Origin: Anaeromassilibacillus senegalensis
Lineage (GTDB): Bacteria > Bacillota > Clostridia > Oscillospirales > Acutalibacteraceae
Assembly: GCF_001261775.1 (NCBI RefSeq)
Contig: NZ_LN868535.1
Location: forward strand, 1 to 64,000
Direction of reading: 5' to 3'
DNA length: 64,000 nt
The position numbers and the translations under genes were made by a program. Of the stretch, positions 9,001 through 17,606 are shown one piece after another (position 1 is the stretch's first letter; the number at the start of each line of letters is the position of its first letter). The notes under the pieces were generated by a model that was given only the letters and a program-made list of their open reading frames with translations, made no database searches and was not told the origin of the DNA.

Positions 9001-12000
9001 GGCCCGACGCATTCTACGGCTATTACGCCGGCATCGGCAGCCTGGCAAACGGCGGCACCGGCCTCATCACCGGCTTCGGCGGCGAGACCTGGAACAACCT
9101 GGCGCAGTATCCCATTCCCGGCGGGGTACAGGCGGGACAGGATTACACCCTTAAAATTGTGGTATTCGGCAGCCGGATTGCGTTCTATGTGGACGACAAT
9201 CTGATTGCCACAACAGAGGACGAAACGTATTCCCGCGGCACTGTGGGACTCCGCTCCTACAACAAGGCATTTACCGCGTCAAACTTTGCCATTTATCCCC
9301 TTACCAGGCAGGACCTTACCGTGTTTGCGGAACCCGCCGCGCTTGAAGCGTCCGTCAGCAAGCAGCCCGGCGCGCCGGACTTCTCCGATGACTTTGAGGA
9401 TGCGCAGCTGTCGGAGTCCCGCTGGACAAAGGTGGGGGAAAACGGTCTGATCCGCATCGAAAACGGCGTCCTGTCCGGTGCAAACCATCCCAATATCAAG
9501 GCGGTGGCGGGCGAGGACAGCTGGACCAATTATGTATACCAGGCGGATGTTTCCATCGGGGACGGCCCGGATAATGCAGGACTTCTGTTCCGCACCACGG
9601 CGGAGGACTCTGGCCCGGATGCCTACAACGGTTATTACTTTGGCCTTTACAACGACAAATACATCATCGGAAAAGCCAGCAACAATTGGAGCTTCCTCCA
9701 CGATGGCGCGTATGAAACCAAGCCCAACAAAACATATCAGTTGAAAGTGATCGCATATGACGACCTGTTCGGCTTCTTCATCGACGGAAAATGCGTGTAC
9801 CGCCTGAAAGACGCGGACCATCCCAACGGCAAAATCGGCTTTCGCTGCTATCAGAAGGCGTTTACTGCGGACAATGTGCTGGTGCGCGGCGTAACCTCGG
9901 AGGACGTGGCGGCAATCACGACCTATGAAACCTCCGTGGAGTCCGCCTGCAATCTGATCCAGGCGCGCTACCCGCAGATGTCGGGCGCGGACAACTATAA
10001 AATCCTTTTCGGCACCGAGCCGGGCCGCTATACGGACGCGGTCACCGACATTTACAACAACATCAACCTTTCCGCCGACAAAACGGCCTTTACCGTCCCG
10101 GAGGCAGGTACCTACTACGTCAAGGTCCAGGGCTTCCAGGGTTCCTCCCTGAAATTTAACAACAGGGAAATGGCCATCACCACCGGGGCGCACGCGCCGG
10201 TCGCAGCGCAACGGGAGAAGCTACGGAAAGCCCTCGCGGAAGCGAAGGCGCTGGATGCGTCCGGCTTCACCCAGCCCAGCCGGACGCGCCTGACGCGCGC
10301 CCTGGCAAACGCGGAAGCGGTACTCACGGACACAAACGCAAACCAGATGGACCTGAGCGCCGCCAGATGTCTGCTGGAGGTCTCCTGTGCAAAAGGCGAC
10401 TCCGTCAATTGGGCAGGAGAAACCGCCTTGGACAAGACGCCTTTGCAGGAAAAAATTCGGGAGGCAAAGGCGATCGGCAACGAAGAGGGAACCTACACAC
10501 AGGAGAGCTACGCCGCCCTGCAAGCGGCGATTGCCGCCGCGGAGGCCGCGCTTGACACGGCGTCCAGCAACGCGGAAATTGCCGCGGAAGTCAAAAAGCT
10601 GGACGATGCGATCCGGGCCCTGCGGGAAACCGCCGCGCCAAAGGCTCACGTTCTGGCCGTTCAGTCAAACGCAAACGCGGTGATGACCGTTACAGGAAAC
10701 GCGGATGTCGTCATTGAGGGCAACGGCATTTATGGCGCAACCGTGCAGGCCGGTGAGAAACTGATTTTCACCTTCACCCCTGCCAGCGGGAAGTTCGCGG
10801 GCGCAAAACTAAATGGCGAAGCGCTGCCATTTGAGACGGACGGCTTCACCTATGCGTTCACCATGCCGAACGAAACAGCCAGCCTGCGATTCACATTCAC
10901 TCTGATCAACAAAAATCTTCTGGAGGCCATTCTGCACGCGGCGGACGCCGTTACGGACGGGCAGCTGGACCAGCTGATCCCCTCCGTGCGCAGACATTTT
11001 ACTGCCATGCGCAAGCAGGCGCGGGAAGTTCTGGAAAATGAAGAGGCCACACAGGCACAGATCAACAGCACCTGGAAAAACCTGCTGGAAGCAATGCAGT
11101 ATTTGGAATTCAAGGCGGGCGATAAAACCGCTTTGAATGCCCTGCTGGAAACCGTGGAAAACCTGAACGAAGCGGATTACACCGGCGCGAGTTGGAACGT
11201 TTTGACTGCCGCCGCGGACGCGGCCGGAGCGGTCGTCTCGGACGACGACGCGCTGGCGTATGAAGTGACCGAGGCGTACGACGCACTGGACAAGGCGATC
11301 AAAGGACTGGAATCCGCGGTCCATCTCGATGTGCTGCGCGAGGCGGTCGCAAAGGCGGAAAGCCTGAACCTTGACGAATACCTCGACGCGGGCAAGGATG
11401 TCCTCGCGGACGCGCTGAAGGCCGCGAAGGACCTGCTGGAAACAGCGGAGCCGAACCAAACGGAAGTAAACGAAGCGGCGGACAATCTGAACAATGCCAT
11501 GCTGGCCCTGCAACGCATCGCAAGCAAGGAATCTCTGGAAAAGATCGTCGCGGAGGCAAAGGCGGTCAACCTGGACGAATACCTTGATTCCGGCAGCAGC
11601 AAAGAAGACTTCACCGCGGCCCTCGACTACGCGGAAGCCGTGCTGGAGAATCCACAGGCAACCCAGCGGCAGGTGCAGGACGCATCCGACCGGCTGACCA
11701 ACGCAATGCTGACCCTGCGCATGATCCCGGACAGAGACCTGCTGGAAGACCGGCTGAAACAATTTGAGACCGTTGACCCGGCAGATTACACGCCGGCGAG
11801 CTATGCGTCCTACCGGGCGTCCATCAATCTCGTGCGCCACGTCCTGGAGCAGGCGAACCCGTCCCAGAAAGAAATAAATGCCGTGTACTTCGGCGCGAAA
11901 GCATCCTACGACAACCTGGTGAAAGCCGTCCCCAATCCGAAGCCAGCCCCAAAGCCGGGCAAGTCCACGCAACCCGCAGGCAATCCCTACGGGACGTCGG

Positions 12001-12314
12001 GCTACGCGGCCGTCAAAGCGGCACAGGATGTTTCTGCACCGGGCGCGTCTGTGGTCAGCGACACCACCGTGAACTTCACTCTCAGAAAAGGCAGCGCGTA
12101 CTGCTTTAAAATGACGATTCCGGACGGCGCAGCCCTGGCCCCGCGCTTCACGGCCGGCAACGGCGGCGTGCTCAAAACGCAGTTTGTGACGAGGATTGGA
12201 ACCGCGTATTATTACAGGGTGTGGGCAATCGGCGCGCCGGGCCAGAGCACCGGCGTGTACACCCAGATATCCAACGAAGCGCCGCAAAGGCACTGTGCAG
12301 TGACCGTCGGATAA
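6069..12314 (+). CDS. secreted multidomain GH127-type beta-L-arabinofuranosidase
   Basis: 2081 residues, with a signal peptide at about 1-32. Residues about 45-620 are a GH127/DUF1680 catalytic domain. E333, C335, C415 and C416 sit in EDC and LCCFPNF motifs and match the zinc-cysteine site of HypBA1 (E338, C340, C417, C418), where a cysteine is the nucleophile. Then follow a fibronectin-III-like stretch (about 795-880), two LamG/concanavalin-like modules (about 900-1080 and 1105-1280), a second FN3-like piece and several FIVAR-type helical repeats (about 1375-1950, with one beta insert near 1540-1620). A Pro/Lys linker and an 87-residue beta domain close the protein. No LPXTG or SLH motif is seen. 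ATG follows GGGAGG. Likely acts on plant arabinan, extensin or arabinogalactan outside the cell. Confidence 0.88.
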   Translation: MKTTRKNLTRRLAALALSAVLAVSGSTAGFAAAGTTAQNTPSANTIYHGDQGDLTSAFLSLPPGAVRAQGWLENQLLLQKNGLTGKMAEFTDYNEESSQWLGAASGENWERGPYYMHGLVALAYVLDDADLKEKAQKWIDSALESQQENGFFGPRNNDDWWPRMPVLMAICDYYDALDAQGRTDARVLPFLENYFRYQESELQTRPLRDWGSIRGGDNVDNVYWLYSRLYQEDNPQATQWLLDLADTLFDQTKSWDGLSWTDECHDTTIRQHVVNISQGLKTPALRYQTSGDEADRTAMREGLFNLGLDHGRIDGLPNADESSHDNRSTRGSEDCGIVENLLSTEITARILGEEAWLGDHLERVAYNALPAANLADYNGQAYFIMQNQVTATQGSHGFTTEHGDDVTYGAPTGLCCFPNFQMGWPKFVQSMWMATRDNGLAVVAYGPNTVTARVADGKTARFQQETDYPFRDTVELTYSGEAASFELKLRIPAWAVNPAVTVNGEPQAGVSADSYYTVTREWKPGDHVKITFPSEVETSTWYNDSVAVEKGPLIYSLRIDEDFRAKEKEDNEIRDVNSQLKDWAPRYEVFPASRWNYGLVTSAGFETEERDVGMQPFTASNPPVVLKATGQVLPDWTLDGNVASAQPFGPTKADPEAQEPIELVPYGCTKLRVTQFPKIGDQGDTLVRTRAEGKAIQIDGEDYLEFDNLVVPRAEDYTIRITGSGSGTAIVNGKYRQSLDLSSGQAEITGLKSKPTLQGGFRFDAQQFNNLRFTGGLSVDQIEVVYSNRAIEDVQTFAVNRKGDRISIATNLDPQETPFKVVYGTEPGNYPNTVRGFDKSTAVLTGMDPETTYYVKVIASIKGQESSSGELVVEKTAEPGELVPNPNVPDVPPYTTFPTSSLAEWKTYDPENKIQLIPAEAETPAQIVFGTGEKVKAVYMGENNENWVDYKVEATLRFESNQANNCGIIFRAASFGDGPDAFYGYYAGIGSLANGGTGLITGFGGETWNNLAQYPIPGGVQAGQDYTLKIVVFGSRIAFYVDDNLIATTEDETYSRGTVGLRSYNKAFTASNFAIYPLTRQDLTVFAEPAALEASVSKQPGAPDFSDDFEDAQLSESRWTKVGENGLIRIENGVLSGANHPNIKAVAGEDSWTNYVYQADVSIGDGPDNAGLLFRTTAEDSGPDAYNGYYFGLYNDKYIIGKASNNWSFLHDGAYETKPNKTYQLKVIAYDDLFGFFIDGKCVYRLKDADHPNGKIGFRCYQKAFTADNVLVRGVTSEDVAAITTYETSVESACNLIQARYPQMSGADNYKILFGTEPGRYTDAVTDIYNNINLSADKTAFTVPEAGTYYVKVQGFQGSSLKFNNREMAITTGAHAPVAAQREKLRKALAEAKALDASGFTQPSRTRLTRALANAEAVLTDTNANQMDLSAARCLLEVSCAKGDSVNWAGETALDKTPLQEKIREAKAIGNEEGTYTQESYAALQAAIAAAEAALDTASSNAEIAAEVKKLDDAIRALRETAAPKAHVLAVQSNANAVMTVTGNADVVIEGNGIYGATVQAGEKLIFTFTPASGKFAGAKLNGEALPFETDGFTYAFTMPNETASLRFTFTLINKNLLEAILHAADAVTDGQLDQLIPSVRRHFTAMRKQAREVLENEEATQAQINSTWKNLLEAMQYLEFKAGDKTALNALLETVENLNEADYTGASWNVLTAAADAAGAVVSDDDALAYEVTEAYDALDKAIKGLESAVHLDVLREAVAKAESLNLDEYLDAGKDVLADALKAAKDLLETAEPNQTEVNEAADNLNNAMLALQRIASKESLEKIVAEAKAVNLDEYLDSGSSKEDFTAALDYAEAVLENPQATQRQVQDASDRLTNAMLTLRMIPDRDLLEDRLKQFETVDPADYTPASYASYRASINLVRHVLEQANPSQKEINAVYFGAKASYDNLVKAVPNPKPAPKPGKSTQPAGNPYGTSGYAAVKAAQDVSAPGASVVSDTTVNFTLRKGSAYCFKMTIPDGAALAPRFTAGNGGVLKTQFVTRIGTAYYYRVWAIGAPGQSTGVYTQISNEAPQRHCAVTVG
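12051..12311 (+). other. C-terminal beta domain shared with two phage proteins
   Basis: Residues 1995-2081 of the arabinofuranosidase. The pattern is SDTT, F-x-[FV]-K, GNG-x-[VL]-x-KT, Y-Y-x-[VF]-x-A-x-G-x-x-G-[QE]-[SA], VYT and C-x-[VI]-T-[VI]-G. The same pattern ends the phage endolysin (32,311-32,547) and forms residues 31-121 of the phage cargo protein (40,178-40,450). Confidence 0.8.
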
Positions 12315-12383
12315 CGGCCACAACCGGTTAGCCGGGGCCTGCAAAAGCAAGCCGCACGCCCAACAAAAAGCATGCAAAAACAG

Positions 12384-12423
12384 CAGCGCCGCCGGGGTGG
12401 AAAATTCCACCCCGGCGGCGCTG
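12384..12423. terminator. bidirectional terminator-like hairpin
   Basis: Perfect 19-bp inverted repeat (CAGCGCCGCCGGGGTGGAA and its complement) with a 2-base loop between two convergent genes. There is no long T tract, so it may also be a processing or barrier element. Confidence 0.7.
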
Positions 12424-12456
12424 TCTGTCTAAATACCATGGCGCTCCGTCTTTATA

Positions 12457-13137
12457 TTATGATAACTCCGTGATGGAAACTTCACCCTGCACCTTGACCC
12501 AGTCAGTGTGGAAATCATCCACGGCCTTCTTGATCGCCGCCATGCCGAACGCCTCATGCAGCAGCCCGGGCTGGACCGTCGCGGTGTGCGCGCCCGCCAG
12601 CAGTGCGTTGGTCACCTGCGCCACGTTTTTAAAGCTGGCCGCCAGGATCTTCGTCCGTGCGCCGCAGGAATCGATCATCTGCCGGAACGCGGCGATGGTC
12701 TCGCAGGAGTCAATGTCGAGGTTTTCCATGCGGTTGTAGTACGGGGCGATGAAATCCGCGCCCGCGGCAATCGCCATAAAGCCCTGAATCTTACTGTAAA
12801 TGGCGGTAGCGGTCACGTTCACGCCCTCCGCTTTCAGCGCGCGCATCGCTTTGAGGCCTTCCTCCGTAGTGGGCACCTTGATATAGACCTGATTATCGAT
12901 GTTCCGCAGAATCGCGTGTGCTTCGTCCAGAATCCCCGCGCAATCCTCCGCAATCACCTGCACATGCAGCGACTTTTCCATGCCAATCAGGGAACGGACC
13001 TTCCGCATGTGGGCAAACAGGTCGATCTTCCCTTCCGCTTTCAGGATGCTCGGGTTGCTGGTAATTCCCGTAATCGGGAAGCAGGCGCTGTATCGTTCAA
13101 TGTCCGCAAGATTGGCGCTGTCAAACAAAAATTCCAT
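12457..13137 (-). CDS. transaldolase-like fructose-6-phosphate aldolase (FSA/TalC type)
   Basis: 226 residues, the short FSA form rather than full transaldolase. The active-site residues are visible: D6 in FLFDSANL, N28 in TSNPS and the Schiff-base lysine K87 in QVYIKVPTT. The ATG at 13137 follows GGGAG. It is the last gene of a minus-strand set with DeoR, ROK kinase and glycyl radical enzyme. E. coli FsaA and FsaB/TalC also sit beside glycyl radical enzymes (YbiW, PflD). There, FSA is reported to cleave 1-deoxyfructose 6-phosphate to hydroxyacetone and glyceraldehyde 3-phosphate. That role is inferred here from context. Confidence 0.88.
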   Translation of the reverse strand: MEFLFDSANLADIERYSACFPITGITSNPSILKAEGKIDLFAHMRKVRSLIGMEKSLHVQVIAEDCAGILDEAHAILRNIDNQVYIKVPTTEEGLKAMRALKAEGVNVTATAIYSKIQGFMAIAAGADFIAPYYNRMENLDIDSCETIAAFRQMIDSCGARTKILAASFKNVAQVTNALLAGAHTATVQPGLLHEAFGMAAIKKAVDDFHTDWVKVQGEVSITELS

Positions 13138-13168
13138 GGTGATGGCTCCCTTTCCTATTTTAATGCAA

Positions 13169-15659
13169 TCAGATGACCTGTTCCGTGCGCTCGATGATGT
13201 CGTCCTGCGTCTGGCGGGACAAAACATTGAAGAAGGCGCTGTACCCCGCCACGCGGACAATCAGGTCGCGGTGCTTTTCCGGATGCTTCTGCGCGTCCAG
13301 CAGCGTTTCCCGGCTGACCACGTTGAACTGGACATGGTAGCCGTGCAGGCGGTTGAAGAAGGTGCGCAGCAGCATGACCAGCTTCTTGCGGTTTTCCTCT
13401 TTTTCCAGCATCTGCGGGGTGACCTTCTGGTTCAGCAGCACGCCGCCGGTGATCTCCCCGGTGGGCAGCTTCGCAACGCTCTTGAACACGGCGGTCGGGC
13501 CGTTTTTGTCCGCCGCGTGGCTGGGGCTGCAGCCCTCCGCCAGCGGTTCCCCGGCTTTGCGTCCATCCGGCGTCGCCAGCGTGCCCGCGCCCTGCGTCCG
13601 CCGCGTGGCTGGGGCTGCAGCCCTCCGCCAGCGGTTCCCCGGCTTTGCGTCCATCCGGCGTCGCCAGCGTGCCCGCGCCCTGCGGGACATTGGCGGAGAT
13701 GGAACTGGTGCCCGCATAGTACACGCCGCCGATGGGGCCGCGCCCGTAGCGGGTGTTGTGATATTTTTTCATCTCATCAATGTAGGTGTTGTAGGCGTCC
13801 ACGACCAGTTGATCCACATAGTCGTCGTCGTTGCCGTATTTGGGCGCGTCCTGCAACATCTGGCGGATGCGCTCGTTCTCCGGGCCCGCAAAGTTCGCCT
13901 GCATGGCGTCCCACAACTGCGCCGGAGTGACGGCCTTGTCTTCAAAGACCACCTTCTTCATCGCCGCCAGGCTGTCCGCCAGGTTGGCGATGCCCACCTG
14001 CAAATCGCTGATGAAGTCGTAAACCGCGCCGCCCTCCTTCATATTCAGGCCGCGCTCAATGCAGTCGTCGGTCAGGGCGCTGCACAGAATGTCCGCTGTA
14101 TCCTGCTCCAGCACCATGTCGCAGGTGGCGTCGATGATCGTACACTGGCGGCACATCTCGCGAATGACTTTATCCCAGCAGGCCAGCACGTCGTCAAAGG
14201 ACTGCATCTCGCGGAAATGCCCCACCCCCTCGCAGAGCCTGGTGCCGGAGGCCGGGTCCACGCCGTCGTTCATGGCGATCAGCAGTGCCTTTGGGAAGTT
14301 GAGGAAGCTCATACCGGTGCAGCGGTAGCCCCATTTGCCGGGAACCGCCGTCTCCACGCAGCCGATGGCGCTGTAATTATACGCATCCTCCGGCTTGACG
14401 CCCTTTTCAATGAAGCTCGGAATGATCACCTCATCGTCGTTGAACGCCGGCATACCAAACCCGCAGCGCACCACTTCCACACATTCGCGCATGAACGCGT
14501 CGGACAGGCCGTGATGGTACCGCACGGTGAGGTTGGGCTGCGTCAGATGGCACTGCGCGACGGTTTTGAGGATCAGCCAGGAGAGCGGGTTGGTCGCATC
14601 TCTGCCGTCCGCATGTTGGCCCGCGATGGTCACGTTCTGGTAAAGCGGGCTGCCCGCGCTGAACTGCGTGTGGCTCCAGGAGCGGATTTTATTGATCGTA
14701 TAGGTCTTGAGCCAGAGGTTGCACAGCAGTTCATCCGCCTCTTCCTCTGTAATCTTCCCTGCCTTCAAATCGGCTTCGTAATACGGGTTCAGGTATTGGT
14801 CCATCCGTCCATAGGAAAGGCTGTGGCCGTTGGACTCAATCTGCAAAACCAGATGAACCAGCCAGAGCGACTGCACCGCTTCGCGGAAGGAACCGGCGGG
14901 CTCATACGGCACCTTGTTTAAAATGCGGCTCATCTCTTCCAGCTCGGCCCGGCGCTTGCCGTCCGGCTCCTTTGCCGCCATATCCGCGGCAAGGTCCGCA
15001 TAACGTTTGGCAAAATTCCGCACCGCGTCCACCACAATCAGGATCGCACGGTAGAAATAGCTTTTATGGATATTTTTATAGTCGGTCAAATCCAGCGCAT
15101 CCAGCTTTTCCTGCGCACGGCGGGCATAGTCCTTCATGCCCACCTGCATCATCCGCCCGTAATCGACGGCGCAGTGCGCGTCGCCGGAGGTGATGTTGCC
15201 TTCCGACTTGATGATGCCCAGGTCGTAATACAGCTTGGAATGCGGCGGGAATGCCGCCAGCCCGCGGTCCAAAAGGGTGTTCTTTTCCCAAAACGGAGCG
15301 ATGTCGCGCAGCTTCTGCTTGTTTTCCTCTGTAATATAGAACACATCGCCGTCGCGGTGCTCAAACTGGTCCAGCTCGTCGATCACCCATTTCATGGCGT
15401 ATTCGGGGAAAATCGGGGCGCTGCGGTTGGAAGACGCTTGGTTGCCCGCGAGCATCGTCTGCGGCTCAATAAAAATCGTCATACCGTCCAGCACATTTTT
15501 CAGCATCAGCGCGCGCTTGATTGCAAGCGGCTGATCCTGGTTCTCTTTGTAGGTCTGCGTTGTGAGCACCGCGCGTTCCACACAGACCTGCGGCTTCGCG
15601 TTCAGCAATTCCTCACGGAAGTCGTGCATTCTCGGGGTCAGTTCTCCAAAATAGCTCAT
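13169..15659 (-). pseudogene. glycyl radical enzyme (YbiW/PflD-like), frameshifted by an 88-bp tandem duplication
   Basis: The first 688 codons encode an intact PFL-like barrel with catalytic Cys434 in a GCVE motif (Glu436 present, as in diol-dehydratase-type members) and PGKWGYRC. An 88-bp direct tandem duplication (13508-13683) then shifts the frame, so translation runs on to 13155 as unrelated residues. The true C-terminus, with glycyl-radical motif RVAGYSAFF, lies in the next frame and ends at 13169. Deleting one copy gives an 800-residue protein with Gly776, a normal family length. As read, the protein cannot form its radical. Start ATG 15659 follows AGGAGG. Assembly artefact, recent mutation or a reversible switch are all possible. 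Confidence 0.88.
13508..13684. repeat. 88-bp perfect tandem duplication inside the glycyl radical enzyme gene
   Basis: 13508-13595 and 13596-13683 are identical, each beginning GTCCGCCGCGTGGCTGGGGC. The period of 88 is not a multiple of three. Confidence 0.95.
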
Positions 15660-15701
15660 GGGTTATCCTCCTGTCACACATTCACACTTGTTCTGATCCA
15701 A

Positions 15702-16652
15702 TCAATACAGCAGCTCCGCCGCGCCGACAATGCCGAAATCGTCGCCCAGCTCGGCAAATTTAAAATAGACCGGAAGGTCGTTGTCGTTATATTCGTCAAA
15801 CAGCTCGCGTACCCTTGGGAACAGGCGGTCCCCAAAGTGGACCAGTCCGCCGCCGAACACAAAGCAGTTGATGTTCAAAATCTCATATTGGTTGTACAGC
15901 CAGATTGCCAGGTACTGCGCCATCTGCTCCACCGCCCAAACGGCCATGGGATCGCCCCGGTCGAACGCCTGCTGCAAATGCACGGCGGTGATCTTCTCCG
16001 CGCCGCCCGCCAGCTCCGTCATCACGGTCGGTTCCCCGTCTGCAATTTTCTTGCGGATGTGCTTGACGATCATGGAGCCGGAACAATACGACATCAGGCA
16101 GCCTTCGTTCCCGCAGCCGCAGCGAATCCCCTGATGCGGCGTAATGATCGCGTGCCCGCTCTCCCCGGCCCAGCCGTAACGGCCCCGGAACAGCTCGTTG
16201 TTGATGATGATGCCGCTCGCGATGCCCGTGCTGACCGCGCAGTAAATCATGTGCTTAAAGCCGCGCCCCGCGCCCTGGCTGTGTTCGGCCAGCGCGGCCA
16301 CGTGGGTGTCGTTGTCCAGGATCACGCGCATGCCGTCCAATTTCTGCACCAGATACGCCTTGGCGGGAAAGTCCTTGATCTTTGTGAGATTCGTCGTTTT
16401 CAGGATGCGCCCTTCCTCAAACAGGATGTAGGAGGGCATGCCGATTCCCACGCCGCGCACCTGCTCCGGCACCAGATGGAAGTCCTTCAGGATTCCCTGA
16501 ACCGTGTCCGCCACCTGGTCAAAGAACGGCTCCGCCTCCAGCTCCGGGTTGGAGGGCTCCTTCTTTTTATAGACCAGCTTTTTCTCCCCATCGAACAATC
16601 CGTAGGCGATTTTGGTTCCGCCGATATCCACGCCGATTGCATACTGTTCCAC
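15702..16652 (-). CDS. ROK family sugar kinase
   Basis: 316 residues. The N-terminal phosphate loop is GVDIGGTKIAYGL, with catalytic Asp in ILDNDTHVAA. The ROK zinc motif is GHAIITPHQGIRCGCGNEGC, with the adenosine motif FGGGLV near the C-terminus. It phosphorylates a hexose or related sugar in the cytoplasm; no helix-turn-helix is fused, so it is a kinase rather than a NagC/XylR repressor. GTG start at 16652 behind GGGAG, 21 bp after the DeoR gene. In context it may supply the phosphorylated substrate of the glycyl radical enzyme. Confidence 0.9.
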   Translation of the reverse strand: MEQYAIGVDIGGTKIAYGLFDGEKKLVYKKKEPSNPELEAEPFFDQVADTVQGILKDFHLVPEQVRGVGIGMPSYILFEEGRILKTTNLTKIKDFPAKAYLVQKLDGMRVILDNDTHVAALAEHSQGAGRGFKHMIYCAVSTGIASGIIINNELFRGRYGWAGESGHAIITPHQGIRCGCGNEGCLMSYCSGSMIVKHIRKKIADGEPTVMTELAGGAEKITAVHLQQAFDRGDPMAVWAVEQMAQYLAIWLYNQYEILNINCFVFGGGLVHFGDRLFPRVRELFDEYNDNDLPVYFKFAELGDDFGIVGAAELLY

Positions 16653-16673
16653 AAGACCGCTCCCTTCCGCTTT

Positions 16674-17429
16674 TTATCCGATCGAAATTTTATGTACCTC
16701 TATCCCATGCGATACCAGCGCCTGCTCCGCGCTTTCCGGAATGCCGTCGTCTGTAACCACCCGGCTTACCTGCTCCAGCCGCAGGAGGGAAACAACGCCC
16801 TGCTGGCTGAATTTTTCCGACTCCGTCAGGATTATCACCTGATTGGCCTGCTCCGCCATCGCTTTGACCGTCTCCGCGCGCATCAGGTTCCCCGCGGTAA
16901 AACCGCTCTGTTCATGAAAGCCGTCCGTTCCAATAAACAGCTTATCGACGAAGAACTCCTGCGCGCATTTCCGGGCGACCGGCCCGACCAGCACCTGCGA
17001 TTCCGGCTGGTATTCGCCGCCCAGCAGGATCACGCGCGCATGCGGCGCGGTGCGGATATACCCGGCGATAAACGCGGAATTGGTGACAATCGTAATATCC
17101 CGTTTTTTGCTCGCCAGTTCCTCCGCCAGCAGCGCGCAGCAGGAACCGGACTCAATCATCACCGTCTCCCCGTCCCGCACATCCGCCGCCGCGGCCTGGG
17201 CGATCTTTTTCTTGCTGTCGTAATGATACGCCAGCCGGTTGTTCAGATCGTCGCTGGAACCGATGACCGCGCAGCCGTGCACCCGCCTGACCAGCCCCTT
17301 TGCCTCCAGCTGGTCCAGGTCCTTGCGCACCGTCACCTGTGAGACGCCCAGCAGCTCCGCGAGCTGCGTGACCTCCATCTTCTGCCGCTCCGTCAAAAGC
17401 TCCAGTATATTTGTATGCCTGCCTGTCAT
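16674..17429 (-). CDS. DeoR family transcriptional regulator
   Basis: 251 residues. N-terminal winged helix (ILELLTERQKMEVTQLAELL, then VSQVTVRKDLDQLEAKG) is followed by the DeoR effector domain (ESGSCCALLAEELA, IVTNSAF, LLGGEY, FIGTDGF). It opens the DeoR-ROK-glycyl radical enzyme-FSA operon and is divergent from the activase, so it is the likely local repressor responding to a phosphosugar. ATG start, with a consensus promoter immediately upstream. Confidence 0.92.
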   Translation of the reverse strand: MTGRHTNILELLTERQKMEVTQLAELLGVSQVTVRKDLDQLEAKGLVRRVHGCAVIGSSDDLNNRLAYHYDSKKKIAQAAAADVRDGETVMIESGSCCALLAEELASKKRDITIVTNSAFIAGYIRTAPHARVILLGGEYQPESQVLVGPVARKCAQEFFVDKLFIGTDGFHEQSGFTAGNLMRAETVKAMAEQANQVIILTESEKFSQQGVVSLLRLEQVSRVVTDDGIPESAEQALVSHGIEVHKISIG

Positions 17430-17462
17430 GGTTCCACCCCATTTCCTTTTCTTTCTAATACC

Positions 17463-17490
17463 AGTATAGCACGATCAATTCATTTGTCAA
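17463..17490 (-). promoter_or_regulatory. promoter of the DeoR-kinase-GRE-aldolase operon
   Basis: TTGACA (17490-17485), 16-bp spacer, TATACT (17468-17463) on the minus strand. Confidence 0.8.
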
Positions 17491-17540
17491 CCTAAAACTT
17501 ACGAATGAAAGCAAAGTTTATTATAAATACAATATTCAGC

Positions 17541-17568
17541 TTGCAAATCCGCAATTTTATGGTACGAT
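17541..17568 (+). promoter_or_regulatory. promoter of the activase gene
   Basis: TTGCAA (17541-17546), 16-bp spacer, TACGAT (17563-17568), 38 bp before the ATG. It lies about 50 bp from the divergent operon promoter. Confidence 0.6.
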
Positions 17569-17606
17569 AGAGATACCAAAACCATCAAACGGAAGGAGCA
17601 ATCTTC

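Noticed and set aside
10809..12410. 533-codon open frame on the minus strand
   Set aside because: It is the antisense shadow of the GC-rich arabinofuranosidase coding sequence; composition is unlike a folded protein (Arg/Gly/Val/His-rich) and no ribosome site precedes it.
13353..14921. 522-codon plus-strand open frame
   Set aside because: Antisense shadow of the glycyl radical enzyme; the long length is due to high GC at codon third positions.
15066..17342. 758-codon plus-strand open frame
   Set aside because: Runs antisense across three convincing minus-strand genes (glycyl radical enzyme start, ROK kinase, DeoR) and has no domain or ribosome site.
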